From positions 685,501 through 749,500 of the forward strand of contig NZ_CP011770.1 in NCBI RefSeq assembly GCF_001028705.1: DNA of 64,000 bases, read 5' to 3'. Positions 9,060 through 17,930 of this stretch are shown piece after piece. Each line of letters starts with the position of its first letter. The first letter of the stretch is position 1. The notes beneath the pieces were generated by a model. That model saw nothing but the letters and a program-made list of their open reading frames with translations. It was not told where the DNA came from and searched no databases. A program made the position numbers and the translations under genes. This DNA comes from Croceicoccus naphthovorans. GTDB lineage: Bacteria; Pseudomonadota; Alphaproteobacteria; Sphingomonadales; Sphingomonadaceae.

Positions 9060-9623
9060 ATGGCTATCCGCGAAATCATCGAAGTTCCCGATCCGCTGCT
9101 GAAGCAGGTATCAAAGCCCGTCGAGACGTTCGACGACGAGCTGAAAACGCTTGTCGAAGATATGTTCGAGACGATGTACGACGCCCCCGGCATCGGCCTT
9201 GCCGCGATTCAGGTCGGCGTGCCGCTGCGCGTGCTGGTGATCGACCTTCAGCCTGAAGACCCCGATGCAGAGCCGGTGGCGTGCAATCACGACGGGCACG
9301 ATCACCATCACCAGCCGACGAAGAAGGAACCGCGGGTTTATGTGAACCCGGAAATTCTGGATCCTTCGGAAGAGACCAAGGCCTATCAGGAAGGCTGCCT
9401 CTCGGTCCCCGACATCTATGCAGAGGTCGACCGCCCCGCCACCTGCCGCGTGCGGTATCAGGATCTCGACGGAAACACCCACGAAGAGGCCATGGACGAC
9501 CTGATGGCGGTGGTGATCCAGCACGAGATGGACCACCTGAACGGCGTTGTGTTTATCGACCACCTGTCGCGGCTGAAGCGCAACATGGCGCTGAAAAAGC
9601 TGCAGAAGCTGCGGGCTGCGTAG
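9060..9623 (+). CDS. def: Peptide deformylase with a histidine-rich insertion
   Basis: A 187-residue iron/zinc hydrolase that removes the formyl group from nascent proteins. All three motifs are present: GIGLAAIQ (44-51), EGCLS (111-115) with the metal-binding Cys, and QHEMDHL (154-160) with the HExxH metal site. Between motifs 1 and 2, residues about 74-84 hold a Cys followed by a short run with five histidines ([11 protein letters not shown]) that is not part of the core enzyme and could bind metal. Start taken at the second Met (9060), which matches family starts; Met 9051 is possible. Stop is followed by a stem-loop at 9631. Confidence 0.93.
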   Translation: MAIREIIEVPDPLLKQVSKPVETFDDELKTLVEDMFETMYDAPGIGLAAIQVGVPLRVLVIDLQPEDPDAEPVACNHDGHDHHHQPTKKEPRVYVNPEILDPSEETKAYQEGCLSVPDIYAEVDRPATCRVRYQDLDGNTHEEAMDDLMAVVIQHEMDHLNGVVFIDHLSRLKRNMALKKLQKLRAA

Positions 9624-9630
9624 TTTGTTG

Positions 9631-9651
9631 GTCCGGCTCCTTGAGCCGGAC
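9631..9651 (+). terminator. Stem-loop after def
   Basis: A perfect nine-base stem, GTCCGGCTC paired with GAGCCGGAC around a CTT loop, lies eight bases after the def stop. It lacks a T run, so it is either a weak terminator or a 3-prime mRNA-stabilising hairpin. The 116 bases from here to the convergent copper-protein gene hold no gene. Confidence 0.5.
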
Positions 9652-9767
9652 CCCTCAGACGCCGGGCGCCGGGCATCCGCCCGGCTTGGCTTCCTCGCAT
9701 AAGCTCGGGCGCGCGTTCGCGCTTGCGGGTGTCGCTTCGCGCCCCGGGTCCCCGGCGTTAGCTTGCC

Positions 9768-10175
9768 TTACGCTGCTACGGCCTCGTCATGCAGGTCTTC
9801 CATGGCGGCCTTGCAGTCGCGCGCACATTCGCGGCACATCTGGGCACAGCGTTTGCAGTGCGGGTTGTCGTGCTTCTCGCATTCCTCGGCACAAGTCTCG
9901 CAGGCCTTGACGCATAGTGCCAGCATCGCGCGGATGACCGATCGGTTTTCATCCGTTCGGCGGCTGGCCACGCGATAGGTGGCGGTGCAGATGTCGCTGC
10001 AATCGCTGCACAGGCGCATGCACCGGCTCATGTCCATGTCCTCGGCGGCGCAGGCATCGACGCAGGAATTGCAGATCGCCGCGCAATACATGGCGTGCTT
10101 GACCGCAAGGCCGAGGGTCTCGTTGTAGTCGGAACCTACGGCGGGATGCTCGGAAATCATCTTCTGGATAGACAT
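9768..10175 (-). CDS. Four-helix-bundle copper storage protein (Csp/DUF326 type)
   Basis: A 135-residue helical protein with 17 cysteines, many spaced as CxxxC or CxxCxxxC along helices (YCAAICNSCVDAC, RCMRLCSDCSDIC, ACETCAEEC, HCKRCAQMCRECARDC). This matches the Csp/DUF326 four-helix bundle whose core is lined with Cys that hold many Cu(I) ions. No Tat or Sec signal is present, so it resembles the cytosolic Csp3 type that buffers copper inside the cell. It is alone on its strand, divergent from rmuC and convergent with def. No copper regulator or pump is adjacent. Confidence 0.9.
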   Translation of the reverse strand: MSIQKMISEHPAVGSDYNETLGLAVKHAMYCAAICNSCVDACAAEDMDMSRCMRLCSDCSDICTATYRVASRRTDENRSVIRAMLALCVKACETCAEECEKHDNPHCKRCAQMCRECARDCKAAMEDLHDEAVAA

Positions 10176-10279
10176 TTTGAAACTCCTTCTACCCGACTGA
10201 CGGTCGGCACTGGGGAGAAGTTCCGAAACGGTCCGACAGGGCGCTTGCCCTGCACGATGTTCGATGTATGTTCTTGCGA

Positions 10280-11731
10280 ATGGATATCCTTGCGCTTGTT
10301 TTCGCCGTGGTCGCGCTTGTCGTCGGCCTTGTTGCCGGATGGTTCTTCGGATCGCGGCCCGTCGCCGACTGGCGTGCGCGGCACTCCGGGGTTGAGGCCG
10401 ATCTCAAAGAGAAGGACGAGAAATTCCGCGCTGCCATCGCCGAACTCGCGACGATGAGCGAGCGGGCCGACCGGGCCGGAGCGATCGAGGATCAGTTGCG
10501 CGAATCGCGTGCGCAGGTCGAGGCGCTGCGGGTGTCGGTGGCGGAACTGAACAAGGACCGCGCCAATCTTGCCGAGCGCGAGGTTCTGCTGAAGGAAGCG
10601 CGCGAGGAGCTGGGCAAGCAGTTCGAGGCGATGGGCAACAAGGCGCTGGAAGGCGCGCAGGCCCGCTTTCTGGAACGCGCGAACGAGCGGTTTTCCGAGA
10701 GCGAGAAGACCAATGCGGCGCGGATCAAGGCCTTGCTGGAACCGGTGGGTTCGCGGCTGAAAGCCTATGAGGAGCAGGTCGCCGCGCTGGAGGAAAAGCG
10801 GGTCAAGGACTTCGGCAGCCTTGCCGGCGTGATCGAACAGATGCGGCTGGGTCAGGAAGAGGTTCGGCGCGAGGCGCAGCGGCTGGGCAACTCGCTGACC
10901 AATGCGCCGAAGGCCCGCGGTCGCTGGGGCGAGCGGGCGTTGCAGAACGTCCTCGAACAGTGCGGCCTTGCCGAGCATACCGATTTCCACCTCGAACATT
11001 CGATGGATACCAGCGAAGGGCGGTTGCGCCCCGATGCGATCGTCAACGTGCCGGGCCAGAAGAAGCTGGTCATCGACGCCAAGGTGTCTTTGAACGCCTA
11101 TCAGGCCGCGTTCGAGGCCGAGGATGGCGAAGAGCGGCAGCGGCATATGGACCTGCATGCGCGGTCGATGCGCAACCATGTCCAGACGCTGGGGTCCAAG
11201 GGCTATCAGAGCCAGTTCGAGGATGCGCCGGATTATGTGGTGATGTTCGTGCCGGGCGAGCATTTTGTCGCCGCCGCGCTGGAGCATGATCCGGAGCTGT
11301 GGGATTTTGCCTTCCGCAACAAGGTGCTGCTGGCGACGCCCACGAACCTTGTCGCCATCGCGCGGACGGTTGCGCAGGTGTGGCGGCAGGACACCATCGC
11401 GCGCGAAGCCGTTGCGATTGGCAAGGCTGGATCCGAACTCTACGACCGGCTTGCCGTTGCGGCGGAGCATTTGAAGCGCGTTGGCGGCGGGTTGGAAACG
11501 GCGGTCAACAACTACAACAAGTTCGTCGGCAGCTTCGAACGCAACGTGCTGTCTTCGGGCAAGCGGCTGGCCGAAAAGGGCATCGAAATCGGCAAGCGCG
11601 AGATCGAGGACGTGCCGCTGGTCGAAGCCGCACCGCGTTATGGGTCGGACGATACAGCCGCCGGGGAACCGAAGGACGTTGCGCGGCTTTCCATAAGCGA
11701 TGATCAGACGGAGACGCGCAAGACAGGCTGA
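10280..11731 (+). CDS. rmuC: DNA recombination protein RmuC homologue
   Basis: About 483 residues. An N-terminal membrane anchor (DILALVFAVVALVVGLVAGWFF) is followed by a long coiled coil (about 35-165) and then the RmuC nuclease-like core with APKARGRWGERALQNVLEQCG, VIDAKVSLNAY and FVPGEHFVAAAL. RmuC limits inversions between short repeats and is assigned to the PD-(D/E)xK-like group. Two in-frame ATGs (10268 and 10280) are possible; neither has a clear ribosome-binding site and the second gives the cleaner membrane anchor. The C-terminal 31 bases overlap the next gene in another frame. Confidence 0.92.
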   Translation: MDILALVFAVVALVVGLVAGWFFGSRPVADWRARHSGVEADLKEKDEKFRAAIAELATMSERADRAGAIEDQLRESRAQVEALRVSVAELNKDRANLAEREVLLKEAREELGKQFEAMGNKALEGAQARFLERANERFSESEKTNAARIKALLEPVGSRLKAYEEQVAALEEKRVKDFGSLAGVIEQMRLGQEEVRREAQRLGNSLTNAPKARGRWGERALQNVLEQCGLAEHTDFHLEHSMDTSEGRLRPDAIVNVPGQKKLVIDAKVSLNAYQAAFEAEDGEERQRHMDLHARSMRNHVQTLGSKGYQSQFEDAPDYVVMFVPGEHFVAAALEHDPELWDFAFRNKVLLATPTNLVAIARTVAQVWRQDTIAREAVAIGKAGSELYDRLAVAAEHLKRVGGGLETAVNNYNKFVGSFERNVLSSGKRLAEKGIEIGKREIEDVPLVEAAPRYGSDDTAAGEPKDVARLSISDDQTETRKTG

Positions 11732-12443
11732 TAGTAGCCGCATCGGGGCCATGATCCCCGGCGTGGCGGCTATTGCGCTCGCGGGCGTGGCCCTGATGGG
11801 ATTTTCGCGCGGTCCGGCAGAGGCAGAGGAACCCGCGGCGATCAGGGCCGAACCGGTCATGGTCGATGGCACGGTGGCGACCGGTCCTTATGCGCCCAAA
11901 GACGAATGCGCCTATCTGCCTGGCTTCGCAGCATTCCGGTCCGCGCTGATGACGGCAATCGACGCGCGCGATGCCGATCAACTGATCGCCTTGTCGCACC
12001 CCGGCATCGAACTCGACATGGATGGCGGGGCGGGAATCGACGAATTTCGGCGACGGCTGGACGCTGACGACACGCTCTGGCTCGAACTGGCAGAGTTGAA
12101 GGAACTGGGCTGTGCCAGCGACGGCGGGACCGACGCCGTGATGCCGTGGATCGCCGCGAGAAGCGGGTCCGATCACGATCCCGATACGACGTTCTGGGTA
12201 ACGGACAACTCCGTCCCGCTGCGCGTTTCGGGCACGGACAACGCGCCGCAACTCGCCAAGCTCGATCGCGATCTGGTAGAGATGATGGGCGGTGACACCA
12301 AGGGATTTCGCAAGATTGCGACCCAATCCGGACAGATCGGTTATGTTAAAGCCGCCGATCTGCGCGAACTGGGTGATTACCGGTTGTTCATGACGCGCGG
12401 ACCGAACGGCTGGTCCATCGACATGTTTCTGGCCGACGGCTGA
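11700..12443 (+). CDS. Secreted or membrane-anchored protein of unknown function (SH3-like C-terminus)
   Basis: Up to 247 residues. A basic N-terminus (RRRRAR) is followed by a hydrophobic segment IPGVAAIALAGVALMGF and AEAEEP, consistent with a signal peptide or anchor. The central part describes two similar helical-beta regions and the C-terminal third (GQIGYVKAADLRELGDYRLFM) looks like a bacterial SH3-type binding fold. I do not recognise a named family. Start is uncertain: 11700 overlaps rmuC by 32 bases, while Met at 11751 clears it and keeps the signal peptide. Likely cotranscribed with rmuC. Confidence 0.65.
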   Translation: MIRRRRARQADSSRIGAMIPGVAAIALAGVALMGFSRGPAEAEEPAAIRAEPVMVDGTVATGPYAPKDECAYLPGFAAFRSALMTAIDARDADQLIALSHPGIELDMDGGAGIDEFRRRLDADDTLWLELAELKELGCASDGGTDAVMPWIAARSGSDHDPDTTFWVTDNSVPLRVSGTDNAPQLAKLDRDLVEMMGGDTKGFRKIATQSGQIGYVKAADLRELGDYRLFMTRGPNGWSIDMFLADG

Positions 12444-12446
12444 CCG

Positions 12447-13241
12447 TTAGCGCAGCTTGGCCAGCACCTCGTACGCCAGCACCGCCCCGGCAATCGAAGC
12501 ATTCAAACTGTCAGCGCGGCCCAGCATCGGGATCGTGACGCGCAAGTCGCACTCTGCCTCGTACTCTTCGGGCAGCCCCCGCGACTCGTTGCCGACCATC
12601 ACGAAGCACGGCGCGGCATAGGGCGCATCGCGATAATCATGCGGATCGCGCAAGGATGCGGCGACCAATTGCCCCGGCCCTTCGCGCAGCCATTTGCGAA
12701 ACTCCTCCCACCGTGCTTGCGCCAGCGGTACGGTGAAGATCGCACCCATGCTGGCCCGCACCGCTTCGACACTGAACGGATCGGCGCAATCGTCGATCAG
12801 CACCAGCCCGCCCGCGCCAACCGCATCGGCGGTGCGCAGCATCGTGCCGAGGTTGCCCGGATCGCGCATTGCCTGCGCCACCAGAACCAGCGGCGCGCCA
12901 TCGCGGCTGATCCGCGTCAGGGCCGTATCAAGTTCGGCAAACACGCCGCAGACGGCCTGCGGATTGTCTTTACCGGTAATCTTGGTCAGCGCGTCTTGCG
13001 ACACCTCGATCACGTCGCCGCCTGCCGCTTCGGTCGCGGCTACCAACTCATCGAGTAGCGGATGCCGTTCGCGCCCCTCTGCCATCGCCAGAATTTCGGG
13101 CAGGTGCCCGGTTTCGCGCGCATCGGTCAGCAGCCGCAGGCCTTCCGCCATAAAGCGTTGCTCACGCCGACGGTGCTTCTTGTCGCGCAGCGAGCGCAGG
13201 TATTTGACGGTCGGATTGGAAAGGCCGGTTATCTGGCGCAT
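12447..13241 (-). CDS. TrmH/SpoU family RNA 2-prime-O-methyltransferase
   Basis: A 264-residue SPOUT-fold methyltransferase. The N-terminal substrate-binding region has FMAEGLRLLTDARETG (about 30-45), and the trefoil-knot domain carries the three SpoU motifs: AQAMRDPGNLGTMLRTADAVG, the strand FVMVGNESRGLPEE and the C-terminal IPMLGRADSLNASIAGAVLAYE. It methylates a ribose in rRNA or tRNA; which nucleotide cannot be said (RlmB-, TsnR- and TrmH-like proteins look alike). It is convergent with the 11700-12443 gene, three bases apart, and is 18 bases beyond ptsH. Confidence 0.88.
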   Translation of the reverse strand: MRQITGLSNPTVKYLRSLRDKKHRRREQRFMAEGLRLLTDARETGHLPEILAMAEGRERHPLLDELVAATEAAGGDVIEVSQDALTKITGKDNPQAVCGVFAELDTALTRISRDGAPLVLVAQAMRDPGNLGTMLRTADAVGAGGLVLIDDCADPFSVEAVRASMGAIFTVPLAQARWEEFRKWLREGPGQLVAASLRDPHDYRDAPYAAPCFVMVGNESRGLPEEYEAECDLRVTIPMLGRADSLNASIAGAVLAYEVLAKLR

Positions 13242-13259
13242 CGAATAGCCCGAAAAGGA

Positions 13260-13556
13260 TCACTCCTCGCCGAACTTGTCCTCTACCAAAGCACAAAGCT
13301 GATCCAGCGCGCTGGCAGCATCGGGGCCGGTCACGGCGATCTGGATCTCGTCGCCCTTGGCAGCGCCCAACATCATCAGGCCGAGGATCGAGCCGCCTGC
13401 GGCTTCGGACCCTTCGCGCACCACGCGGACCTTGTTGCCTTCCGGCAATCCGGCGACAAGCCCGACGAACTTCGCGCTGGCCCGCGCGTGCAGTCCGCGC
13501 TGGTTGGTGATCAGGACCGTGCGGGCAAAGGTGTCGCTCACTTCGGTCCCGCTCAT
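13260..13556 (-). CDS. HPr phosphocarrier of the nitrogen/regulatory PTS
   Basis: A 98-residue HPr. The phosphorylatable histidine is His23 in NQRGLHARASAKF, and the regulatory serine region is EAAGGSILGLMMLGAAKGD, Ser56 being the expected HprK target. In alphaproteobacteria HPr passes phosphate between EI and EIIA-type proteins that sense metabolism rather than carry sugars. It overlaps the EIIA gene by four bases (13553-13556) and is in the same minus-strand unit as hprK, which would modify it. No EI or permease gene is in the window. Confidence 0.94.
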   Translation of the reverse strand: MSGTEVSDTFARTVLITNQRGLHARASAKFVGLVAGLPEGNKVRVVREGSEAAGGSILGLMMLGAAKGDEIQIAVTGPDAASALDQLCALVEDKFGEE

Positions 13557-13957
13557 GCGTCCTGCCCCAGAAATTCGGATGCCACGGTGATATAGTTGCG
13601 ACCCGCATCGCGCGCAGCGGACACCGCCTGCGTGACCGACATTTCCGTCCGCGCACCCGCAAGACGGATCAGCATTGGCAGGTTGATCCCCGCAATCACC
13701 TCGACCTCGCCCGCGCGCAGCAGCGAGATGGCAAGGTTGGAGGGCGTGCCGCCGAACAGGTCGGTCAGGACAATGACCCCCTTGCCCGAATTCGCCTTGG
13801 CGATCGCGTCGCTGATCTCCGTACGACGCTGTTCCATGTCGTCGTTCGGGCCGATGCAGACGGGGATCACGTCTTCTTGCGGGCCGACGACGTGTTCCAT
13901 CGCGCGAACGAATTCTTCCGCAAGATTGCCGTGGGTAACGAGGATGAGGCCGATCAT
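13553..13957 (-). CDS. PTS EIIA component, mannose (EIIA-Man) family
   Basis: A 134-residue EIIA of the mannose family. The active-site histidine is His9 in LILVTHGNLAEEF, and the domain contains VLTDLFGGTPSNLA and the C-terminal AGRNYITVASEFL. Start at 13957 is the family start; an upstream Met at 14008 gives an unlike extension. With no EIIB, IIC or IID gene nearby, it is expected to be regulatory, taking phosphate from HPr. In alphaproteobacteria it lies with hprK and ptsH, as here. Confidence 0.93.
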   Translation of the reverse strand: MIGLILVTHGNLAEEFVRAMEHVVGPQEDVIPVCIGPNDDMEQRRTEISDAIAKANSGKGVIVLTDLFGGTPSNLAISLLRAGEVEVIAGINLPMLIRLAGARTEMSVTQAVSAARDAGRNYITVASEFLGQDA

Positions 13958-14063
13958 GAGGTTCCCAAGTTTCGTCCGACCCACGCTGCAATATTCGGGA
14001 TGAACCACAGGTGGCTCTGCCGTTCAGGCTGCTGACGGTCCGTGGGGGAAGACTCGCCGCAGG

Positions 14064-14990
14064 TCATGCGCGGGCCGCGCCTTCCACACCATCGGCGGCG
14101 TTCGAGTCAAGGTTGCGATGCAGAAGGGTGGGATTGTGTCCCAATCCGCGAAGCGCCGCGGCCAGTGCTTCCGCCGCGAAGACCGAACGGTGTTTGCCCC
14201 CGGTGCACCCGAACGCGATGTTCACATAGGCCTTGCCCTGCGCCTCGTACCGGGGGAGCAGGAAGATCACGAGATCGCGAATGCGTTCAAAGGCTTCGGC
14301 CCAGGCCGGGTCGCCCTGAATACGCTCTGCAACCGGCGCATCGCGGCCTGTCAACGGGCGCAGGTTCTCGTCCCAATGCGGGTTGTCGAGGAAGCGCATG
14401 TCGAAGACGAGGTCCGCTGTCGGCACCATGCCGCGCGCAAAGCCGAAGCTGGACACGGTGACCGTCATGTCCTGCGGCGCGGTCGGCGCGAACAGCTCGC
14501 GAATCGTGCGCAGCAGATCGTTGCTCGAAAAATCGGTGGTGGAAATGACCACGTCGGCCCAGCGGCGCAGCGGTTCCATCAACTCGCGCTCTGCCGCGAT
14601 GCCGGCGGCGGCGGGGCGGTCGGCGGCCAGTGGGTGGCGGCGGCGGGTTTCGTTGTAGCGCCGCTCAAGCTCTTCCGCGCCGCAGTCGAGGAACAGGGTG
14701 GAAAAGGCGAAGTCCTCGGCCTTGGCCAGTCCCTCGATCTCCGCCATCACCGCGTGCGGATCGAAGCCGCGGGTGCGCGAATCGAAACCGATGGCAAGCG
14801 GCCCGCTGTCGCCGTCCTGCCCAGCGCCGGGGGCGGTGTGCAGCAGGCGACCGATCAAGCGGACAGGAAAATTGTCGACCGGCTCCCACCCCAGATCTTC
14901 CAGCGCGCGCAGGGCGGTGGTTTTCCCGGCACCCGACAAGCCGGTGACGAGCAAGACACGGGTCGGACGATCGGGCGAGTCGCTCAGCAT
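14064..14990 (-). CDS. rapZ: RNase adapter protein RapZ (YvcJ-like ATPase)
   Basis: A 308-residue P-loop protein. Walker A is VTGLSGAGKTTAL (about 15-27), followed by the family DLGWEPVDNFPVRL; the C-terminal domain carries FGFARGMVPTADLVFDMRFLDNPHW and AFGCTGGKHRSV. In enterobacteria RapZ directs RNase E to small RNAs and senses glucosamine-6-phosphate. In alphaproteobacteria it lies in the HprK-HPr cluster and its target is not settled. Placed 28 bases after hprK and 106 bases before the EIIA gene on the same strand. Confidence 0.94.
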   Translation of the reverse strand: MLSDSPDRPTRVLLVTGLSGAGKTTALRALEDLGWEPVDNFPVRLIGRLLHTAPGAGQDGDSGPLAIGFDSRTRGFDPHAVMAEIEGLAKAEDFAFSTLFLDCGAEELERRYNETRRRHPLAADRPAAAGIAAERELMEPLRRWADVVISTTDFSSNDLLRTIRELFAPTAPQDMTVTVSSFGFARGMVPTADLVFDMRFLDNPHWDENLRPLTGRDAPVAERIQGDPAWAEAFERIRDLVIFLLPRYEAQGKAYVNIAFGCTGGKHRSVFAAEALAAALRGLGHNPTLLHRNLDSNAADGVEGAARA

Positions 14991-15018
14991 TGGACGGCCC
15001 TTCTAGGCGCGGGTGCCT

Positions 15019-15441
15019 TCAACTGGCCAGCCCGTGTAGAGACAGCGCCAATTCGGCACGGATCGCGGCGACCGGGCTGTCGGGCCAGAAGGCAAGGCAG
15101 GGCAGGGCGACGCCGGCGCGCTGGATCGTGTTGGCGCTCTCGACATGGCGCGGGGCGCTGTGTGTCAGGTCCAGCACCAATGCGACGGGGGCCTCTATGC
15201 AAGGCATGGTGAGCAGGCCGAGGTTGCGCACTTCGATCAAGCCGCGTGTGTTGGGGTGTGGCATAGCCCAAAGCCGTCCGTCGCGCTGTTCGAGCAGGAC
15301 GCCATCGTCGCCGACAAGGCTGGCCCCCCGGTCGATCAGCGCGAGAGCGAGGCTGGTCTTGCCGATGCCCGGTTCGCCCTCGATCAGGATGGCGCGCCCA
15401 TCAATGGCGACGCAGGTGGCCTGATGCGTGGTGGCGGTCAT
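15019..15441 (-). CDS. hprK: HPr kinase/phosphorylase, short alphaproteobacterial type
   Basis: A 140-residue protein that keeps only the catalytic C-terminal domain of HprK. Walker A is GEPGIGKTSLA (about 22-32), followed by LVGDDGVLL and NTRGLIEVRNLGLLTMP, the HprK signature. Firmicute enzymes are about 310 residues; this half-length form is usual for alphaproteobacteria and phosphorylates HPr on serine. It overlaps the ChvG gene by four bases, linking membrane stress signalling to the PTS branch. Not truncated by mutation, since both ends are intact relative to that type. Confidence 0.9.
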   Translation of the reverse strand: MTATTHQATCVAIDGRAILIEGEPGIGKTSLALALIDRGASLVGDDGVLLEQRDGRLWAMPHPNTRGLIEVRNLGLLTMPCIEAPVALVLDLTHSAPRHVESANTIQRAGVALPCLAFWPDSPVAAIRAELALSLHGLAS

Positions 15442-17108
15442 GCTGCCGAATCCAGCGCGGGCAGGGTGATCGCCATGACCGCGCCCGACTTGCCGTCGGC
15501 GCGTTCGCGCACGGTCAGTTTGCCATCATGCCCGCTGACGATGGAGCGCGCGATGGCAAGGCCAAGGCCGCTGTGCGATCCGAAATCGGCCTCTGGGCGG
15601 TCCGAATGGAAGCGCTGGAACACCTTGTCGCGCTGATCTTCCGGGATGCCGGGGCCGTCGTCGGTCACGGTCATCTCGACCGTGTTGTCGCCAAGGTCGG
15701 CGAATCCGATAGTGACGTATCCCCCGTGGGGGGAGAAGCTGGCGGCATTGTCGATCAGGTTTTCCAGCACGCGCTCCAGCTGCGCCGCGTCACCCGCAAT
15801 CATCGTGGCGGACGTAGGCGCGCTTTCGACGGTGAAGTGCAGGTCGCGTTCTTCCCCGATCCGCGCGGCCATCGTGCGCCCGCCGATCACGCCCTCGGCC
15901 AGCGCGTAGAGATCGACGGGCTTGAACGCGGTGCGCGACAGTTCGGCATCGACACGGGTGATTTCGGCGATCTCTGTCACCAGCCGGTCCAACCGCCGCA
16001 CGTCGGCCTTGGCGATGTCGAGCAGCTGGTCGCGCAGCTTCGGATCGTCGACCGTTTCCATCGTATCGAGCGCGGTGCGCAAGGATGCGAGGGGGTTCTT
16101 CAACTCGTGACTGACGTCGGCGGCAAAGGCCTCGCCCGCGTCGATCCGGTCGCGCAGGGCGGCGGTCATGTCCGACAGGGCGCGGGCCAGCGTGCCGATC
16201 TCGTCACCACGCTCCGGCAGGCGGGGGACGACAACCTCGCGGTCACGACCCAGTCGGACGCGGGCGGCAGCGCGCGACAGCAGGCGCAAGGGCAGCACGA
16301 TGGTGCGGGCAAGGAACAGCGAAACCTGGATCGATATAAGTATGCCCAGCGTCAGCAGAACCAGTAGCGAGGTCCGCGCCGAGCGGACCGATTGCGTGAT
16401 GTCGACCGCGTTGCGCATCGTCATCAAGGTTTCGCCTTGCGGCCCATAGGGCGCGGCAGCGGTGATAACCGGGGTCCTGTCGGGTGCATAGCGCAGCATG
16501 ACCGCACCTTGCCCCGCCTGTTCTGACACGAATATTTCGGGCCATTCCGATTTCACCGCCGGCTCCTCGTCATCGGCGGGATTGTAGGGCGGCACAGGCG
16601 GCGCACCCACGAGGAAGTCGACGCTGCGGTCGAGCCAGCGGGCGAAATCCTGCACCCATGTCTCGCTTTCCGGATCGACGAAGGTGAAGGCGGGCTGGCC
16701 GACTACGAAGCTGTCGGTTTGCAACTTGCCCACCGCGTTGAAAGTGCGGAGCCGCAACCGCTGTTCCGCGCCGATGCGCGCTAACAATGCGGCGTGTTCG
16801 CTCGACGGTGCTTCGGCCAGCGCGTTGGCGATGATCTCCACTTCCGAGCGGGCCAGCTTGAACCGCTCTGCGATCAGCTGCTTGCGATAGGTGTCGAGAA
16901 AGAACAGCCCGCCCAGCACGAGGCCGACCAGAAGCACGTTGACCGCAAGGATGCGCGTGGTCAGCGAAAAGCCCCGCGTCCAGAACAGGCGGTCGGGCGC
17001 ATCGGCAACCGGATCGGCGGCGACGGTCTCGGTCTCGATCAAATCCTGATCGCGAGAGTCGTCGCGCCGGTCCGGGTCAGTCTCCGGCAAAGCTGTAGCC
17101 CGCGCCAT
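15438..17108 (-). CDS. chvG: Sensor histidine kinase ChvG/ExoS type
   Basis: A 556-residue inner-membrane kinase. A cytoplasmic leader is followed by TM1 (about 52-72), a periplasmic domain (about 75-245), TM2 (about 246-268), a HAMP region with [18 protein letters not shown], the H-box [15 protein letters not shown] with His334, and N, G1 and G2 boxes ([37 protein letters not shown]). ChvG with ChvI controls envelope, acid and carbon responses in alphaproteobacteria. It overlaps chvI by 32 bases and hprK by four, so the three are translationally coupled. An ATG further in is possible, but this start gives normal length. Confidence 0.92.
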   Translation of the reverse strand: MARATALPETDPDRRDDSRDQDLIETETVAADPVADAPDRLFWTRGFSLTTRILAVNVLLVGLVLGGLFFLDTYRKQLIAERFKLARSEVEIIANALAEAPSSEHAALLARIGAEQRLRLRTFNAVGKLQTDSFVVGQPAFTFVDPESETWVQDFARWLDRSVDFLVGAPPVPPYNPADDEEPAVKSEWPEIFVSEQAGQGAVMLRYAPDRTPVITAAAPYGPQGETLMTMRNAVDITQSVRSARTSLLVLLTLGILISIQVSLFLARTIVLPLRLLSRAAARVRLGRDREVVVPRLPERGDEIGTLARALSDMTAALRDRIDAGEAFAADVSHELKNPLASLRTALDTMETVDDPKLRDQLLDIAKADVRRLDRLVTEIAEITRVDAELSRTAFKPVDLYALAEGVIGGRTMAARIGEERDLHFTVESAPTSATMIAGDAAQLERVLENLIDNAASFSPHGGYVTIGFADLGDNTVEMTVTDDGPGIPEDQRDKVFQRFHSDRPEADFGSHSGLGLAIARSIVSGHDGKLTVRERADGKSGAVMAITLPALDSAA

Positions 17109-17787
17109 AGAGCGTGGAGATGCCAGAGAATGTGCGATCGGTTTCGCGGAATTTGCGGCGCAGGCGCTTGATGTGACTGTCGATCGTGCGGTCGTCGACG
17201 AAGACGTCGTCCTGATAGGCGGCGTCCATCAACTGGTTGCGCGTCTTCACCACGCCGGGACGCTGGGCGAGAGCCTCAAGGATCAGGAACTCGGTCACGG
17301 TCAACGACACGGGCTGCCCGTCCCACGTTACACGGTGGCGTTCGGGCTCCATCGTCAGGCGACCGCGCGTGACGATCTGCGCGGGCGGTTCGTCGCCGGT
17401 GCCCGACAGGCGATTGCGCACCATTTCCTCACGCCGCAAGAGCGCGCGGATGCGGGCGACCAGCAGGCGCTGGCTGAACGGCTTTGCGATATAGTCGTCC
17501 GCGCCCATGGCAAGGCCGATCGCCTCGTCCTGCTCGTCGGTCTTGCTGGTCAGGAAAATCACCGGCAGCGCGCTCTTTTCCCGCAAGCGGCGCAGCAGTT
17601 CCAGCCCGTCCATCTTCGGCATCTTGATGTCGCACACGGCGAGGTCCGGCGGATTTTCCACCAGTGCCTCCAGCGCGGCGGAGCCGTCGGAATAGACCCG
17701 CGTGTCGAACCCTTCGGCCTGCAACGCGATCGACAGGCCTGTCAGAATATTGCGGTCATCGTCGACCAGCGCGATCACCTGCGCCAT
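17077..17787 (-). CDS. chvI: OmpR-family response regulator ChvI type
   Basis: A 236-residue regulator: REC domain (about 1-120) with acidic pocket VDDD, phosphoryl Asp53 in [12 protein letters not shown], Thr in IFLTSK and Lys in DDYIAKPF; and a C-terminal winged helix (about 140-236) with [22 protein letters not shown] and [19 protein letters not shown]. Start at 17787 is the family start; the upstream extension in frame is discarded. It leads the chvI-chvG-hprK-rapZ unit. An insertion sequence now begins 146 bases upstream of its start codon, between it and pckA, and may have altered its promoter region. Confidence 0.94.
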   Translation of the reverse strand: MAQVIALVDDDRNILTGLSIALQAEGFDTRVYSDGSAALEALVENPPDLAVCDIKMPKMDGLELLRRLREKSALPVIFLTSKTDEQDEAIGLAMGADDYIAKPFSQRLLVARIRALLRREEMVRNRLSGTGDEPPAQIVTRGRLTMEPERHRVTWDGQPVSLTVTEFLILEALAQRPGVVKTRNQLMDAAYQDDVFVDDRTIDSHIKRLRRKFRETDRTFSGISTLYGAGYSFAGD

Positions 17788-17930
17788 AGATTTCCTTTCG
17801 GCGGAGCGGCCATGCCGCCCGGATTTATCCCCATCGCTTAGACAATAGTCGATGGATTCGCCAATCCAACGGCGCATCCGTCCCCCGTGCAGGTGCGGTA
17901 AATTGCTGCGCGGCGGTCTAGATTAGCGAT

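Noticed and set aside
10157..11872. A long open frame (571 codons) on the minus strand across rmuC
   Set aside because: It lies entirely antisense to rmuC, which has clear family motifs. Long antisense frames are expected in GC-rich DNA.
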